DNA of 64,000 nt from Sipunculus nudus (taxonomy: Eukaryota; Annelida; Sipuncula; Golfingiida; Sipunculidae): assembly GCA_026874595.1 (NCBI GenBank), contig CM049307.1, positions 27,817,079 through 27,881,078 of the forward strand, given 5' to 3'. The position numbers and the translations under genes are program-made. Below, in pieces: positions 21,493-35,495 of the stretch. Below the pieces are notes generated by a model. That model worked only from the letters and a program-made list of their open reading frames with translations. It made no database searches and was not told the DNA's origin. Positions within the stretch are counted from its first letter, which is position 1. Each line of letters starts with the position of its first letter.

Positions 21493-24041
21493 GACAAATA
21501 ATTTCAATAGGTCAGAAACTAAAGTTTGGCCCCATCCTAGTTCCAGTGGCCCGTTTTATAATTAAGGATAGTCTTCTTTGAGTTTGATACTTATAACAAA
21601 GCAATGCAGTACAACTTCAGCTGCAGCTCAGAGTTTAAATCCTAATATTGACAGTAAATGTCCTCGAATGAGTAAAGGGTTTAGAATTGATTGATCTCTG
21701 GCTTATTTTCAATGTCTTATGATGAATATGTTAAAACATATTTATTAATTAATTTTGTGATAATTGTGATCTTAAAACCCCTGAAACTTCCAAATAGCTT
21801 AATTTCGATTTGCTCTTCATCTCGATTTGATTTAATGTATTAATCAATAAAGAAAGGCCAAGCTTCACAGTGGAGTAGGTCACAGATATTTAAATTCTAT
21901 GAAGAAAGCTCGATAAATATTCAATACAGCTGAATAATATATTTCCCCTTTGACAACCTGGTTCCTGAAATTGAACAATTAAACTCCACTTTCTGTATTA
22001 ATATTTTAATATCAGGAGATGAAAGTCAAGCATGGCTGCTTTGATATCTGTTACTTTGTATCAATAAATTCAGTCTTCCTGCAGCCTCCCTGTCATATCA
22101 TAAACAGTTTAATTTATATTAGCTGGAAACAACCGTTTTATGGAGAAACCAAAAGGAAGCAAAAATGTTATTGATTCTTTTGTAATTCAAACTAATTTAA
22201 TTTAAATCAATGATTATAAAGACCAAAGACTTTGACATGTTTTTTTTTATCAAAATATTTCTTACATGTATAAAGATATTTTCTCGTTATATTCTTAACT
22301 GATAACCTCATAGTCCATACTGATCCACTTCTTTCCAAATGCCTTACGTTATGGATTAGTCTTGCATAGAGGTCAACTTAACATATGTTGAAGGGTACAT
22401 TATATATACAGTGAACCCTGTCATGAACACTACCTATGTAATGCATTAACATCTAAGAAGACCTCCACTGAGTGAAACAAAAGCATTAATATCAGTTAAA
22501 ACTGATTCAGACGTGTGAATTAAGACCACTATTACAAAGGCTGTATACTATTTATAATCCAGGTTCACATAAAAATTAAGTCAGTATCTTCAAAGAAAGC
22601 ACAGTTCTACATATTATTTTTGTTTGAGCAACCCTGATATAATAATTATTTTCAATGCATGTTTTTTCAAAGTTCGGAACAGGTAATCTGCAAACTATAG
22701 TGGTTCTGTTTCTATTATTGTTCAATACATAGCACCATGAACTTACTTTTGCTTATTATGAACTTATTATTACTTTAAAGGTCTTTTGGAATTAACTTGT
22801 CCTTTATGGTTATCCTTTCATAGTTGTTATATCACCAAGCATATTCACATACTCCTGGGTATACTGACAACAACAATATAATTCTCAGTGCCTGCTAAGG
22901 CTTTTGCTAATGGTTTATGGTCAATAAATCATGGTGGAGATCACTGTATGAACATACACATATACATGAAAATGAAGCCATAGTCTCTGGCCACCATCAA
23001 TGTATCATTCATATAGATATAAGGATGTGTTAATGTATATTAATTCATAATAATGAATTATGCAAAAGACAAAGAATTAAAGGTATAATTATTTATTTAT
23101 TGTATTAACTGATCATAATGAATAAAGCAGAATTATACTGATCATCAAGGTTGATGTACATGTATATAATAACATCATTCATAAATGAACAACAATTGAG
23201 ATACAATGTTGATAAAGGTATGGCTGGCTAGTTTCTGTATTTGACATTGAAGTAACCTGATTTATAAAACAAAGGGAGGACAAAGGACAATAACACTTTA
23301 GTTAGGATACCATGAAGTAACTGGTCCATCTCGAGAATTTTATGTGAAATCAATGATCACAATGTTCATACAGATCTGGTGACATAATTCAGCATGTTCC
23401 CAGACATCAGATATTTCATCTACTGTCCCCACATTACCTCAACTGGCTGTAACTATTTAGGACCAAATCATCCAACATTTGTCAATACCTATTGAAGCTA
23501 TAATGGGCCTTTTGTGAAGGAAGCTTTATGGACTTTTTACAGCCCACACAATGTATAGCTTCAAAAATAAGAGATTATACAGAACAGCCAACACAATCCT
23601 TGAAAACATCTTGCAGAAACAGCCATTAAAAATATCATGGGGAATTTATGCTCAATGTCATTTGTAAAGAAATCTATAATCATAATAGCTCACCTAAGTA
23701 TACAGGAACTTAAGTATAAACACAAAATTTCTTTGCATATCAACAAAATGAATTAAATCCTTAATTGTTTTCATTAACATTTTAAATTCTTCATGGAAGA
23801 AATAGAAATTTTTGCATAACATGTATACATTTATTTCATATATTAATGAATCATATAACATATAAAATTCTTAAAACATTCACAGAATAAAGGAACAACA
23901 TTTTACTTTTTTGTCAAGATAAAACTATGGGAAATGAAACTTACATGCACCACATAAGTTAAAATTCATTTTTACTTTTATTATGTAAAACTGGGATCAG
24001 AAACATCATAATTAATCCATTACTGGTAAAAGAATATTAAA
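21493..24041. other. AT-rich presumed intron
   Basis: No exon recognised. At about 22409 TACAGTGAACCCTGTCATG resembles the left terminus of TA-flanked MITEs such as the one at 62137, but no right end was found. Confidence 0.35.
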
Positions 24042-25267
24042 CTAGTGACCCATGGGTCTCCACACTCAGTTGAATTTGATTGCAAGGATATTTATGAGCT
24101 TTTTCCGGTGACCTAACCAATGACCATGTGACCAAAAATTTGAGAAGTTACTATCCTTAAACATACAGCATTTAGATTATCTTAACAATCTTTGAAAAAT
24201 GTGATGTTGACTGAGGACCAGGAAACCTCAGAATCTACAGATTTCTTCCACATTGGGCAGATAAGCCATGAGCAATATGCACAAGATGGAAGGTTTGGGA
24301 TGAACAGCTTGGCTTAAAATGCAGCCAGAATCTTAATGCTGGACTATTACTTTTCAAGTACATGTGAACCATGTATATGAACAATGCCAGTACTAAACAA
24401 TATGAACAAGAACCAATAACACAAACATCACTGCTTTAATACTGGCATGGGTGCACACAACACAAAAATGGTTGATTATATAAATCTTAACTGCTCCAAA
24501 ACTAAATGCATGATATACACTATAACCTTTCCTTTTCATATCATTGTTGACAGTAAGATGGACATGGACGACGGATGATGCCACACCATCACATAAGCTC
24601 ACAGGTAAGCAAAAACAAAATGTGGTGCCACAAGTCTTAAGGAACTGAAGTAACTAATTATGATCAATAAATGCATCACTAGATAACATCACATCTAAAT
24701 ACTGACATTGCTGTAAATTGATGGGAGAAAAAAAATACAGGTGGCACCACCAATCTTCTGCAACTAAAGGAACTAGTCATGTTCATAAAACATACAGGTC
24801 TGGTAACAGGGCACCAGGGTAAACCACAGCTGAGAAACTTGCATGATTGCTGTCATTTGACGGTCTCAAATATAGCAAAATATCTTAAGAAAACCCAGAA
24901 AAAATGCAGGTGGTGCCACCATTTTTCTGGAACTGGCAAAATAAGTCATGGTCAATATTCAAGCAATAATTGTTGCAATCCATGCATTAATTATCAAGAT
25001 ACTGGAGAATTTGTATCAAATTTTTAATTATTCTGGAGGATAATTACAAGCCCTAAAGCTGCAAGAATATAGGTCTCACTGACATTTTTTCATGTTTTCA
25101 AAGAGATTTTTTATTGACCTCCCTGGATATTCACTAAGAAATTTCCAGGTCCAGGGGTTACGATTTGTGCCCTGCTAACAGACGACTGATGCCTAGACAC
25201 CCCAATGGATAATGGACAAAGAGCCATTCCTATACCTCAGTTGACCTTCAGTCAGCTGAGCTAAAAA
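24042..25267 (+). mobile_element. CAAGGG/CAGCTGAG family copy, about 1.2 kb
   Basis: Left end CTAGTGACCCATGGGTCTCC and right end TTCAGTCAGCTGAGCTAAAA are both present. The core includes two CAGGTGGCACCACC-type modules (24740 and 24908), the block ATTCTGGAGGATAATTACAAGCC, and GTGCCCTGCTAACAG near the right end, all shared with the copies at 14523 and 40396. No protein is encoded. Confidence 0.85.
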
Positions 25268-27130
25268 CTATAAAAGTGGTTTCAAAGTCAGTCTTTGGAT
25301 GATCTGCTTGCTCCAAAGAACTGCAATTTTCTCAATGGTAATTGGCAGATCTGTGCACCCAGTGAAAGGTTAATGATCCTGCTGAACAAACGTCTTTTTT
25401 GGCCAATAATACAGCTCAAGTTAAATTTCAACTATCTTGCCATGACAAATTCATGAATTATTTGTATTCACTGTAGTAACTTATTCTTACAACTCAATAA
25501 ATATTTCTTAAGAAAAACGGGTTCAGCAAATCAGTTTTAAGTGGACTGCATGATCACTGTCAGGGCAAGAATCCATCTTCTTTGTTGGAGTAAATTTTTT
25601 GTGTAAAATGATGCCTTTTCCTCAATTTTCAATGATGTCAATGACACAAAACAATAAAGAAAAGAACCACTGATGTATGGAATTTTGGGGTTAAAAACTG
25701 TTTTGTTAATTGATTCTGGTCCAAATCTCAGGTTTACAGCTCCATGATGATGTTATGCTTTCTTGTGAGGAGCAAACAATAAACCTAATATTTCCAGCCC
25801 TCTTCTTGCTGGCAGCATTTGAGACAGCTGTGACAGGCTGGTGGTAATGACCAGCCCACAAGTGTAGTTGCCAGGTTATCAGGACTTCAACAGACCAGCC
25901 ATAGACTTATTTGCTCATCTGTTATTCTAAAACACAGATAGACACAATTTTATCTAAAACTGACATGCATGAAGCAGAGAAAACTTGGCACAGCCTCTTG
26001 ACAGTTTCAGTACAATACACCAGTAAAAGGAACTGAAGGCCATTGTCTTGATTTGCAGTATCCCTTTTGGTCTATTTACATCCTTCTGACAATAAATGGT
26101 CTTAATTAACATAACATTTATTTTTGTTACTTCACAGGTGACAGTGGGAGAAGATGACATATTTTTGTTTAATGTGATTCATCTGTCAAATTTGCACACT
26201 TAACTGTCATGTCCAGGGTGCTTTTCTTGCTTTGGATATTATAAAGAATGTAAATATATGTTTTAAACATCCCTGCCATTATCTACACAACATATGGTAA
26301 TGGCAAAATATACTCTGGCCAATTAAACAAAATGTTTGCAAATATAGATAAATGTATGCTGAATAAAATCAAATGAATCTAATAAATAAGATATGTCCCC
26401 AACCTAACATTAATCAAGTACAGAGGAACTCTGTCAAAATATAGCAACTTTTGTATTTATAACCTTCTTACCAGTATAAAGTGGGATCCACTCTAAAAGA
26501 TAATTTATCAAAGACAATTTTAATTTACAAAATATTTAATCATTTTTTTTCTTTGTTTTGATCTTTGGAAATTTTAGCTTTGATTAATTGGTACCATTTT
26601 AAATATGTACTGTTAAAAGTTGTTATTCACTGTTATGACAAAGAAGTTCTGTAAATCTACTCAAAATTTATTCTGATATTAGACAAAATAGAGGACACCA
26701 TATTCTAAGTTATATTCAGTTGAAAGTGTAAACTCAAAGTATAAAATAGCAAGAACTATCCCATTGATGGCTGAACCTGTCTCTTAACCCAGTGATAGGA
26801 AAATGTGTATGAAAGTTTGGCTGAAGAAACCCTGTTTTGCCTCTTAAATTACTAAAAAAATACAATCCTTTACTCAGATTAATTTTTTAAAACAAAATCA
26901 GTCACATTGGAGCTTGGGTAACATTCTGACTAAAAGACTGATAGATCAAATCTACAGATCAATTAGATATTTCTTGGCACTGTAGGGGCCATAGTATCAC
27001 CAGACAATCCGCCCCTTTAGGAAAACTCTCCCCAATCATCAGCATCATATACTGACACTTGGCAAGAGACTATGGAACATCTATCAACTTAAGAAACAAG
27101 CAAATCACTCATCAGAAAAGGGCATTAATT
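25268..27130. other. AT-rich presumed intron
   Basis: Nothing recognised beyond short chance open frames. Confidence 0.35.
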
Positions 27131-28090
27131 TATTCTACAAAAAACGGGAAGGTGGCCAGTGGTGCTACCTGGCTGGTTTACAAGAAAACTTTTCAAGATT
27201 GATGGACATGTCAAATTTCAGACCAATACCTTTAACCAATCTGGAGATATGAGCAATTTTCACCCATAGTACATGTACAGATAGACGCCATGGCAAACAA
27301 TTGCAAATGTCACCACAAGTGTTGAATACAAAATGGAGGTATCCAAGATCAATGTACATGCACATTTTAAGCCCAATCTGCTGTAAGTTTTACACTTTTA
27401 ATGCTCAAAGTACTGTCAAGTGGCAATGATAGGGTATTAAAAGGCATGAAAACAAGAGAAAGACAGAAGGTGGGGCCACCTGTCTTCGGCAAAAGACAAA
27501 GCTATCCAAAATCTTCATTCAATTTGATTTGAGGACAAATTCATGAATCCCTTTTTGAGATATTTATGGTTTTGTATGTTTTTCACCATATATGGCAATA
27601 TTCAAGGTCAATGCCACTCTCATAGGAAAGGTCATGACCCCAATTTAAATATACATCATCTCATAACCCATGTCTATGTATATGCATAATATGAAAGAAA
27701 TCTGTCCATTAATTTTTGACTTTTAATGCTCACAGTATTGTTAATTAAGTGGCAATGAAGGGGGTATTAAACAGCACAAAACAAGAAAAGGATACTAAGT
27801 CACCCCACCAGTTTCCGGCACATGACAACACTATCCAAGATCTTCGGTCAAGTTGATTTTTAGATCAATCCATGCAAGATTTCTTGAGTTATTAAAAATT
27901 TGTGTGATTTTCCCCCAAAATGGATCCTATTCAAGGTCAAGGTCATGACCCTATTTAAAATAAGGCTTGGTCCTCTTACCCATATCTATGCACATATTAA
28001 GTTTGGTAAAGATCAGTGAATATTTTTTGAGTTATCGCGTCCAAACAAAATCTCTGCGGCGGAGGCGGCGGAGACGGCGCAACTGTGCCT
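27131..28090 (+). repeat. Decayed dispersed element, about three 320-bp modules, CGG-rich end
   Basis: Three divergent modules begin near 27145, 27462 and 27790, each with a GGTGG...CCACC-type site followed by CAAAGCTATCCAAAATCTTC-like sequence and AAGGTCATGACCC. The end carries GCGGCGGAGGCGGCGGAGAC (28056-28075), analogous to the GACGGACGG tracts of related elements. TCAAGGTCAAGGTCATGACC at 27931-27950 contains nuclear-receptor-like half sites. Confidence 0.65.
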
Positions 28091-29067
28091 AAACCATAGT
28101 ATCTCCAGAATCTGTGTGGCAAGACAATGATATTAGCAGATAAAAAATTAAACAAAATGACAGATAAATTGTAAACAGAAGCTTGTATCAGGGGTTACAG
28201 GACCATAGTGTGTCCTGCTTAAACACATCATCCATAGAGTAAGCGTGACCTTGTTCCAGGTGTGAGCACACTCGATGACCTGAATGTTATATCAAACCAC
28301 CAGATCCCTAGAGGGATTGTGCCATGTTAATAAATGGCTGCTTAATCCATGGAGGGAATAGGAACTCCATCAGTGGTGAGGACAGACGTCCAACAATCAA
28401 TATATACATGGACCAAGATGAAAGAAAAATACGCTTGAAAACATCTAAGTATTATATCATCTGACTGTCATATCCATTTTTAAACTTGTCTTTCCTGCTG
28501 CTGAATGCTGTAAATTTTTACCAGAAGATTGAAGTTCTGGTTTCTCATTGAAATGAATCTTCCCTGTCCAGCCCAGCCCAAGATGAGAAACACTACGAGG
28601 TCAACAGTTAATGACAGCTTGTAACAGCTTACATGAGACTGTCTGACTGCAGACCACAGCATCCACCCGATATATCACTTAAATCCCCTTGTGGGATCCT
28701 GCGAAGTGTCACATGAATTTTAAGATCTGGACAAGTGACAGCTTGGTCCATAAATATCTTGACTGAGTTCACCTTTTAGGTATCTGAAGCACTAACAGCT
28801 CATAATTGTAATTCTAGAGGACATCTAGACAGTGTAAACCTCCACTAAAACTGGACTTTATTATCTAGATCATCTCTGAAATATATGTCTCTGCCTCAAG
28901 ACTTGCTCAGCCTTAGTTCTCATACAAGTACAAAACATCTCTAACAGTTGATGGAACCTCCGGCAATTCCTCAAAGTAAGACAGATGTACAGACAATACA
29001 TAATCTTGGTAAACTTGAAATTGAATAAAATCTCCTTCTACAGAAACACTTGCTTTATAAAGAAAAA

Positions 29068-29070
<3 letters not shown>
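28091..29070. other. Presumed intron or intergenic DNA
   Basis: No supported exon. A minus open frame at 28913-29386 overlaps the adjacent AT microsatellite. Confidence 0.35.

Positions 29071-29122
<52 letters not shown>
29071..29122. repeat. (AT)26 microsatellite
   Basis: Uninterrupted AT dinucleotides. It encodes the IYIYIY stretch of a spurious minus-strand open frame and is self-complementary. Confidence 0.98.
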
Positions 29123-29126
<4 letters not shown>

Positions 29127-30720
29127 CATTTGTTGCCAGAGGATATCAATATCCATAAAAAACACAGGAACAGAGTTATGAAAGTTATGAGAGCTATAAT
29201 TTGAACAAAAGGATTTGGTTCAGCAATATTCCATGATGTGGCCATCCAATTTGACTCTTTTATTCTGTATTCATTCCTGGTTTTTCCTGTATAAGCATGG
29301 TTTATGCTGCATGAATAATGTAACATCCTAACAGACCGGGCTTCCTTATGATAGGTATCTGGTTCCACAGCAAAGGCCCGAGTCAAATTTCCATATTATT
29401 CTATACCACAAATATATACCATTTACAAAAAAAAAACACAAAATATAATTTCATTATTTAATTATTAATTTTATTTCATGTTTAATCAATTTTACTAATT
29501 TCTCTGTAAGTTTCCTTGGTATTTCTATTCATACTTTTTTGTTTGGATACAATTTTAGTTTGATGCTGTTGTCTTTCTTACCTGAGGCCTATTGTCCACA
29601 GTTACTCTTATGCGCTTTATTCAATACTGGTTTCATGAATTCATTCAGTCACCATTTTATCATTTTATTCATGATCTATAGTTAATTGTAATCAAATAGT
29701 AAACATCAGAGTGATATACTGGAATACTGGCCAACCAAATTCCTCTATGGGTATCAAATATATTACTTGAGTATAATGATCATGATCAAAAGGAACACCA
29801 ACATGCATGTTTTCCTATAGTAAATGTGCAAGTTTACAAGGGCTTACACATATAATTATAAGAAAGAAATTAAACACAAAAGTACTTTTAAGAAAAGATA
29901 TGGCAACATGATTAAAAAAGAAATTCTATGTTTAAAGCAACCATAGTCAATACCTCATGCTCTGCATACAATAAAAATAATATTCACTGTATTGAATTTG
30001 TAGTTGAATATGCAGGGAAGTTCATGTGTAATAACCACATTCCCTTTGGAAGTATGCATGTATGATCTTAATCTTTTCCATTTCCTTCAGTATGGACCAA
30101 AGACATCTCATTTCCAGGTGCAGCAGGGCTTACATCAGCACTTGGTCAGGTAATAAACAGGAGACATGGTGGTATGAATGTTGCCTGTAAATAATATATA
30201 TGTCTGGCAGAGTAATATTACCAGACCCCCTGACCTTTTGTGGTTAACCTGACGGATCATTCTTCAATGTAACAGAATTCCTCAAGACTGGTTGTTAACC
30301 CTAAAGGGGCCACAGTGTCTCCCTTGGGCAGATTACCATCAGACTGGCTGTCAAACTTTATATCAGTCCCTCTGTTTCTCCTCAGGTATGCCCATGGTGT
30401 TAACAGTTAACCCATTACTGGCGTCTGTCACCATGGAAAAGTTGCAAGAGACTATGATTAATCCTTTTTAGAAAGTGTTAGTAATTTCTCACTGAGAACT
30501 TGCATGCCATTCTTTTATAAGCCCCTTTACATATACACACTGAAGGAATACCTAAATATCTTAAGTGTTATTCCAAAAAAATAAAAAGTATGTTTCTCAG
30601 GCACCACAGCATCAATTTTAACTCCCCGTATAAAACAATTTTATTTGATTTTCATCTTTCAAGAAGATAATATAATACAATTTTGACAAGGAAAAAGTTG
30701 ATTTGTGGAACAGGTCTAGT
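29123..30720. other. AT-rich DNA with one candidate plus-strand exon
   Basis: Apart from the candidate at 30091-30149, only AT-rich sequence. A minus-strand donor CTCAG|GTAAGA at 29581 follows an open stretch (RIRVTVDNRPQ) but no credible acceptor precedes it. Confidence 0.3.
30091..30149 (+). CDS. Possible 59-nt plus-strand exon
   Basis: An excellent acceptor (AATCTTTTCCATTTCCTTCAG) and a fair donor (GTCAG|GTAATA) frame 59 nt that are open in all three frames, for example WTKDISFPGAAGLTSALGQ ending in phase 0. Because no frame is excluded and no partner plus-strand exon was found, coding status is unproven. It lies antisense inside the long intron of the minus-strand gene. Confidence 0.2.
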
Positions 30721-31290
30721 ATTTCCCCCACCTGATGTGAAGTTATGAATACATGTATGAAATTTGAGATTGGTAAATGTCACACACCAAGATAACCTCT
30801 GTGACCTTGAAAACTGCATTAAGGGCATCCATATTCAAACTTGACCAAGCCCTTCCTTAGGTACGCCAATGCTGGATGTTTGGTAACTGTGCCTCAAATT
30901 TTTTTGAGTTATTGTGTAAACATCACTTTAGCATTATCACTACCAGACCTTTAAGTTAAAAAATGCCTCAAGGTTATCCATGTTCTAGCTTTACCTAGCC
31001 CTTGATAAGGTGCGTCAATGCTGTACATTTAGTGACTGTACCTCAAATTCTTTTTGAACTATAGCGTTAACATCATTTTAGCATTATCACCCCTGTGACC
31101 ATGAAAAATGGGTCAAGGTTATCCATCACAGAACTAGCTCTTGATGAGGTGCATCAATGCTGCAAGTTTGGTGACTGTACCTAATATCCTTTTGGAGTTA
31201 TAGTGAGATGGACAGATGGACAGACAGAAGACAGACTGAAAGACTGTGGACGCTCACCATTTCTAAGTCCCCCACCAACGGCACCTTTGC
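30720..31290 (+). repeat. Dispersed element remnant, three modules of about 150 bp
   Basis: Modules near 30798, 30944 and 31097 share GTGACCTTGAAAA / GTGACCATGAAAA, GCATCAATGCTG, TTTGGTGACTGTACCT and AGTTATAGTG-like segments, then a GATGGACAGATGGACAGACA tract. The layout resembles the core of the larger dispersed family, without its terminal sequences. Confidence 0.65.
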
Positions 31291-33388
31291 AACTAGAGGA
31301 CAATAAGATTTATTTTGTCATGTAGTGCTTTTTACCTGTTCAGCAAAAAAATCTGTTATTTTAATGTTTTTCCCTGATCATATGCCATTTTTATTGACAA
31401 GGTAGAATGAATATGTACTATGGGACCACCAGACACAATGTCACACAAGAAGAATCCAGAGTGAAAATCAAGTGCAGTTAAAGTAAAACATGATTATCAT
31501 CATAACTAGTAACAGTTCCCAATCTCATTTCTGCCAAAGTGAACTGCTGATAGTTCTTTTAAGTAGACTGAGATAGAGCATTATCCTCTCTTTGCCTTGA
31601 CCTCCTTAACAAATCAGACAAAGCAACCTTCCTGGAGGGTTTATGACCATCTTACACTGAGATATAAATATACAATCAATGGCAGAAGGATCTGGGCACT
31701 TCACCTCAGTATCTATAACCAATGTTATTTGTATGAGACTTGAATGATTGTAACATTTATCTCCAAAACACACCAAACTCTTCCTGCTCATGATACCAGC
31801 TATCTTGTATTTTAGAATTGTTACTAGCAGCAGAAGATGAGAAAAGGACAGTTGATCTTGTTAAGTTTACTGAGTTCACCACTGACAAATCTTCCTTGAC
31901 TTTTCACTGCTTCAATAGAATATCTGCATAAATTTAATATTTGAGACTGTTTGGTCATATTATTACACAGTATTACATATACACTGAATATCTAGTCCTA
32001 TCCTGTAAAAATGATCCACATTAAGTATTAATCACCAACTAGAAAAAGGCAATGGGGAAAAGGGCTATTAATGAGACAAATAGTAAAAAGCAGTCCTTCC
32101 TGACTGAGAGTGTGCACAAGAATTTTAAAAGATTTCAAATAGCAACACTGGTACCAGCTGTTTAAGTAATTTGCTGATTCAAAAGTTCATAAAACAATCA
32201 ACGGTCTTAACTTCACTGCTCAAAGCACAATGAAATATCAGTGAGGCCATAAAAATTCACCTTGAACCTTTACTTGGTTTTCTCTACCTTCCAACATCCA
32301 CAATACCATCTCTTAAGTTGACAAGCTAAGTTTTAACAGACATTTTGCTGTTAGTTGGTAATTAAGTTCAAGGACAAAACATCCAATGTAAAAATGCCAC
32401 AGGACATGATGTCAATGGACAAAATGCCATGGTACATTTATATTATATATCTGCAGATAATAAGCCACCTTAGTAATATCCATTGAAAAAAATCACTTGG
32501 AATAATATCCACAGGTCAAAATGTTGTCCAAAAGGGTTAATAATAGGGGTAAGGTATGCAAAAGTTCCATGTAACAGAAGGATGGCATACAGATTTCTAA
32601 CCAGGTAGGCTCCTAATTGATAAAAATATGATAATGGGGAACATATTTCAACTTATTTTCATATTGCCATCCTTCTATAGTGACAAGAAGTGTCCCTATC
32701 TGGAAATTCATTTATGCAAGCCCAGACAATCTTAAACAGATACAACACAAGATCATAGAAAGAGAAATTGAAATTTGCATAAGGACCATAGAAAAGACTC
32801 CTCTTATATGACAATGAAGTAGTGACAACTGACTGTTAAATCCCTGTCTGAATGTTACTGTAGGAAATAAGGACTGTGTTACCTTTGTATAGACAAGACT
32901 TGAGTATTACAAGGGTTCAAACATATCCTCTAGGGACTGGGTGACAAATACTACACTGGTGAAGTATCTATTGAATTGATTAGCAGGGACAGTCATAAGG
33001 AGATGTATGGAGGTTGTATGATCAGAGAAGAGTGACAGTCTCTAGTCAATGAACAAACAGAGAGGAGTACAACCAACCATTCAGATATTACACTGTGTTA
33101 GCTGCCTTGTCAGTTCCAACAGAAATAATAGCTACTTGTAATAATAATCCATCACTCATGACCTGTCTGCACTCAGCAACGCTACTCATAAACTCACACT
33201 GATGAGCCATTATACCGAAGACGTTAGAGCTGGAAATTAAACTCTGGAATAGACCATAACCCAAGAACCAACAAATCTACATGGTCATTACTTCAAGGGC
33301 TCCCTACCATTTGGGTGGTTTCATAGCACAGCTGGCAAACCTATGTAGAAATACAGCCAACCTTCCTCTACCTGTTGATGGGGCCTCA
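31291..33388. other. Presumed intron
   Basis: No repeat or exon recognised. Confidence 0.35.
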
Positions 33389-33547
33389 GTTGCATGAATT
33401 GAGTACTGTTACTAAGCTTTGCATGTTACTCTATGCAACTGAGTACCCATATGTGTTAGCTTGTGTTGCTGCATGTAAATTAAGTACTCAATGCATGTCA
33501 TAAGCTTATGTTGCAGCATGAATTGAGTACTTAGTGCATGTCTTGAG

Positions 33548-35082
33548 CAGACCTGGGAGCCGCCGCCGAATCCCGCCAGTCGCCGCCATTTATTTTATAA
33601 GCAAGCCGCCGCCGATTGTTTTCTTGAGCCGCCGAATTGCGCCAGCCGCCGCCGATATTTAAACACCGGCTCAGCCGCCGGTGAATTACAGATAAGCTGA
33701 TGGAAAAAAGGATATTTGCTTGCATACTTCAGCTTGTAAATAGTTACCACAGTAACATGTTAACACAAGCCCATTTCCAGCAGATTTCACCGAGCTGCAT
33801 GGCTTTGCAATGGTTATGCATGATTAATTTTGAGGAAGTTGTAAGTCAGTTCATGTTAGACAGTTAACCAGGTTCTCGCAAGCCATCTTTTATCAGACCG
33901 GATAACTGGCATATTCCCTGTTTGATCAAGGGCGTTTCTAACCCTGGTTGCTCAAGTTTATTCAGTCAGATACTGATGCTTGGTCATTTAAAGTTATTGA
34001 GGTCGATGTACAATATTTAAAAAAAAATGATATACTGCTCGGTTAACACTCAGAATTAAATGAACGAAAACCATAGGGAAAAGCTTTTATATGTATAGAA
34101 AAAATATGCATGCATTATTGTTATCATAGTTTCCAGGCAATATAAGCTATTTCAGTTGACGTATAACCGTGAAACGATGTCGGCAGCCAGCGACCGCTCA
34201 TAACTACCTCATATTATAATCATGCTACAAATGTCATTCGCGTAAACCCTATATTGATAAATGTTATAAAATCCTTGAGCGGACACTTAACTTTTAAGCG
34301 AGTCTGATCGGTTTACAGTTTGAAGTTAAAAGGCATGGCCAAATTAGTGTCAAACAGCTGCAGACACCGGCTGCTTCAACCACTGACAAACATGTTGCCG
34401 CATGAACATATCAAGGGTCACAGAGGTCATGCAGAAAATTCATGCAATATTCCTATTTCAATTAAGACACGTGACAAATTACGTACACAATTGCGTCCGG
34501 GTGAGTTCAGCCCAGGAAAAAAAACAGGTCGATCTCAGTCTAGGCAAAACGGAATCAGGGATTTCGTGGTTATTGCAGCGAGTTGGTCTGTTCCCTTTAC
34601 ATCAAGGAAAATTCACAATATGTGTTTTAAGTAATAATATTTTTATGATTATTATAAAAACTCTTTGGCATGGGTTCGATTTTGTACGATTATGTCACCT
34701 CTCTCCCTCCTCAAATAACAGATTATTACCAAATGTTTTGATTTATTTAGAGACACTCGCTGGAGAAAGATGACTTTCTGTACACTATATATATATATAT
34801 AGATATATATATATATATCTCCAAAGGGTAATCAACTTGTCAAAATATTTGCTAAGTTTGTTTCATATTATTGTACATATAAATATTATTGCTTAAGACT
34901 GAGACAACATTTTGTCCATTAAATATTTGCCCCATCTTTACAGCTCAGCCGACTTGCCAGCCACAACGTTGCTCACTCAGCCATCATCATTGTTCTTAGA
35001 CCTGAGCTGGCTCAGCCGGCTAGCTAGCCATTTTTACCTCTAGCCAGCCGATTTACTGTTCAACGGCTGGCTCCCAGGTCTG
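33548..35082. mobile_element. Non-autonomous hAT-like DNA transposon, 1535 bp
   Basis: The termini are perfect 14-bp inverted repeats CAGACCTGGGAGCC / GGCTCCCAGGTCTG, flanked by an exact 8-bp direct repeat GTCTTGAG (33540-33547 and 35083-35090). CA(G)-initiated short TIRs with an 8-bp TSD are the hallmark of the hAT superfamily. Both ends are rich in subterminal CCGCCG or GCCGGC motifs, typical of transposase-binding arrays. Two internal open frames (34320-34634 and 34402-34773) overlap each other and show no transposase-like residues that I can identify, so mobility would need a transposase from elsewhere. An AT-rich palindrome lies at 34785-34819. Confidence 0.9.
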
Positions 35083-35495
35083 GTCTTGAGATTATGTTGC
35101 TGCATAATTGGAGTACTCAGTGCATGTCTTAAGCATGTGTTGCTGCATGTATTGAGTACTTAGTGTCTTAAACTTGTGTTGCTGCATGTATGGTGCACTT
35201 AATGTATGTCTTAAGCTTATGTAGCTGCATGACTAAGTACTCAGTGCATGTCTTAAGCTTATGTTGTTGCATGTTTAGAGTACTCAGTTCCTGTCTAAAG
35301 CTTATGTTGCTGCATGTATTGAGTACTCAGTGTCTAAAACTTTTGTTTCTGCAAGTATTGAGTACTCAGTGTATGTCTTAAAGCTTGTGTTGCTGCATTT
35401 TTTGAGTACTTTGTGTCTCTCTTAGGTGTATGTTGGTGCATGTGCTGAGTACTTTGTGTATATCTTAAGCTTATGTTGCTGCATGTATTGAGTAC

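Noticed and set aside
28913-29386. 157-codon minus open frame with a hydrophobic segment
   Set aside because: The second half is translated AT microsatellite, the first 86 codons have no recognised motif or splice context, and chance frames of this size are expected.
34320-34773. 104- and 123-codon frames inside the hAT-like element as a transposase
   Set aside because: The frames overlap each other, are far shorter than a hAT transposase, and show no zinc-finger, catalytic-triad context or dimerisation motif.
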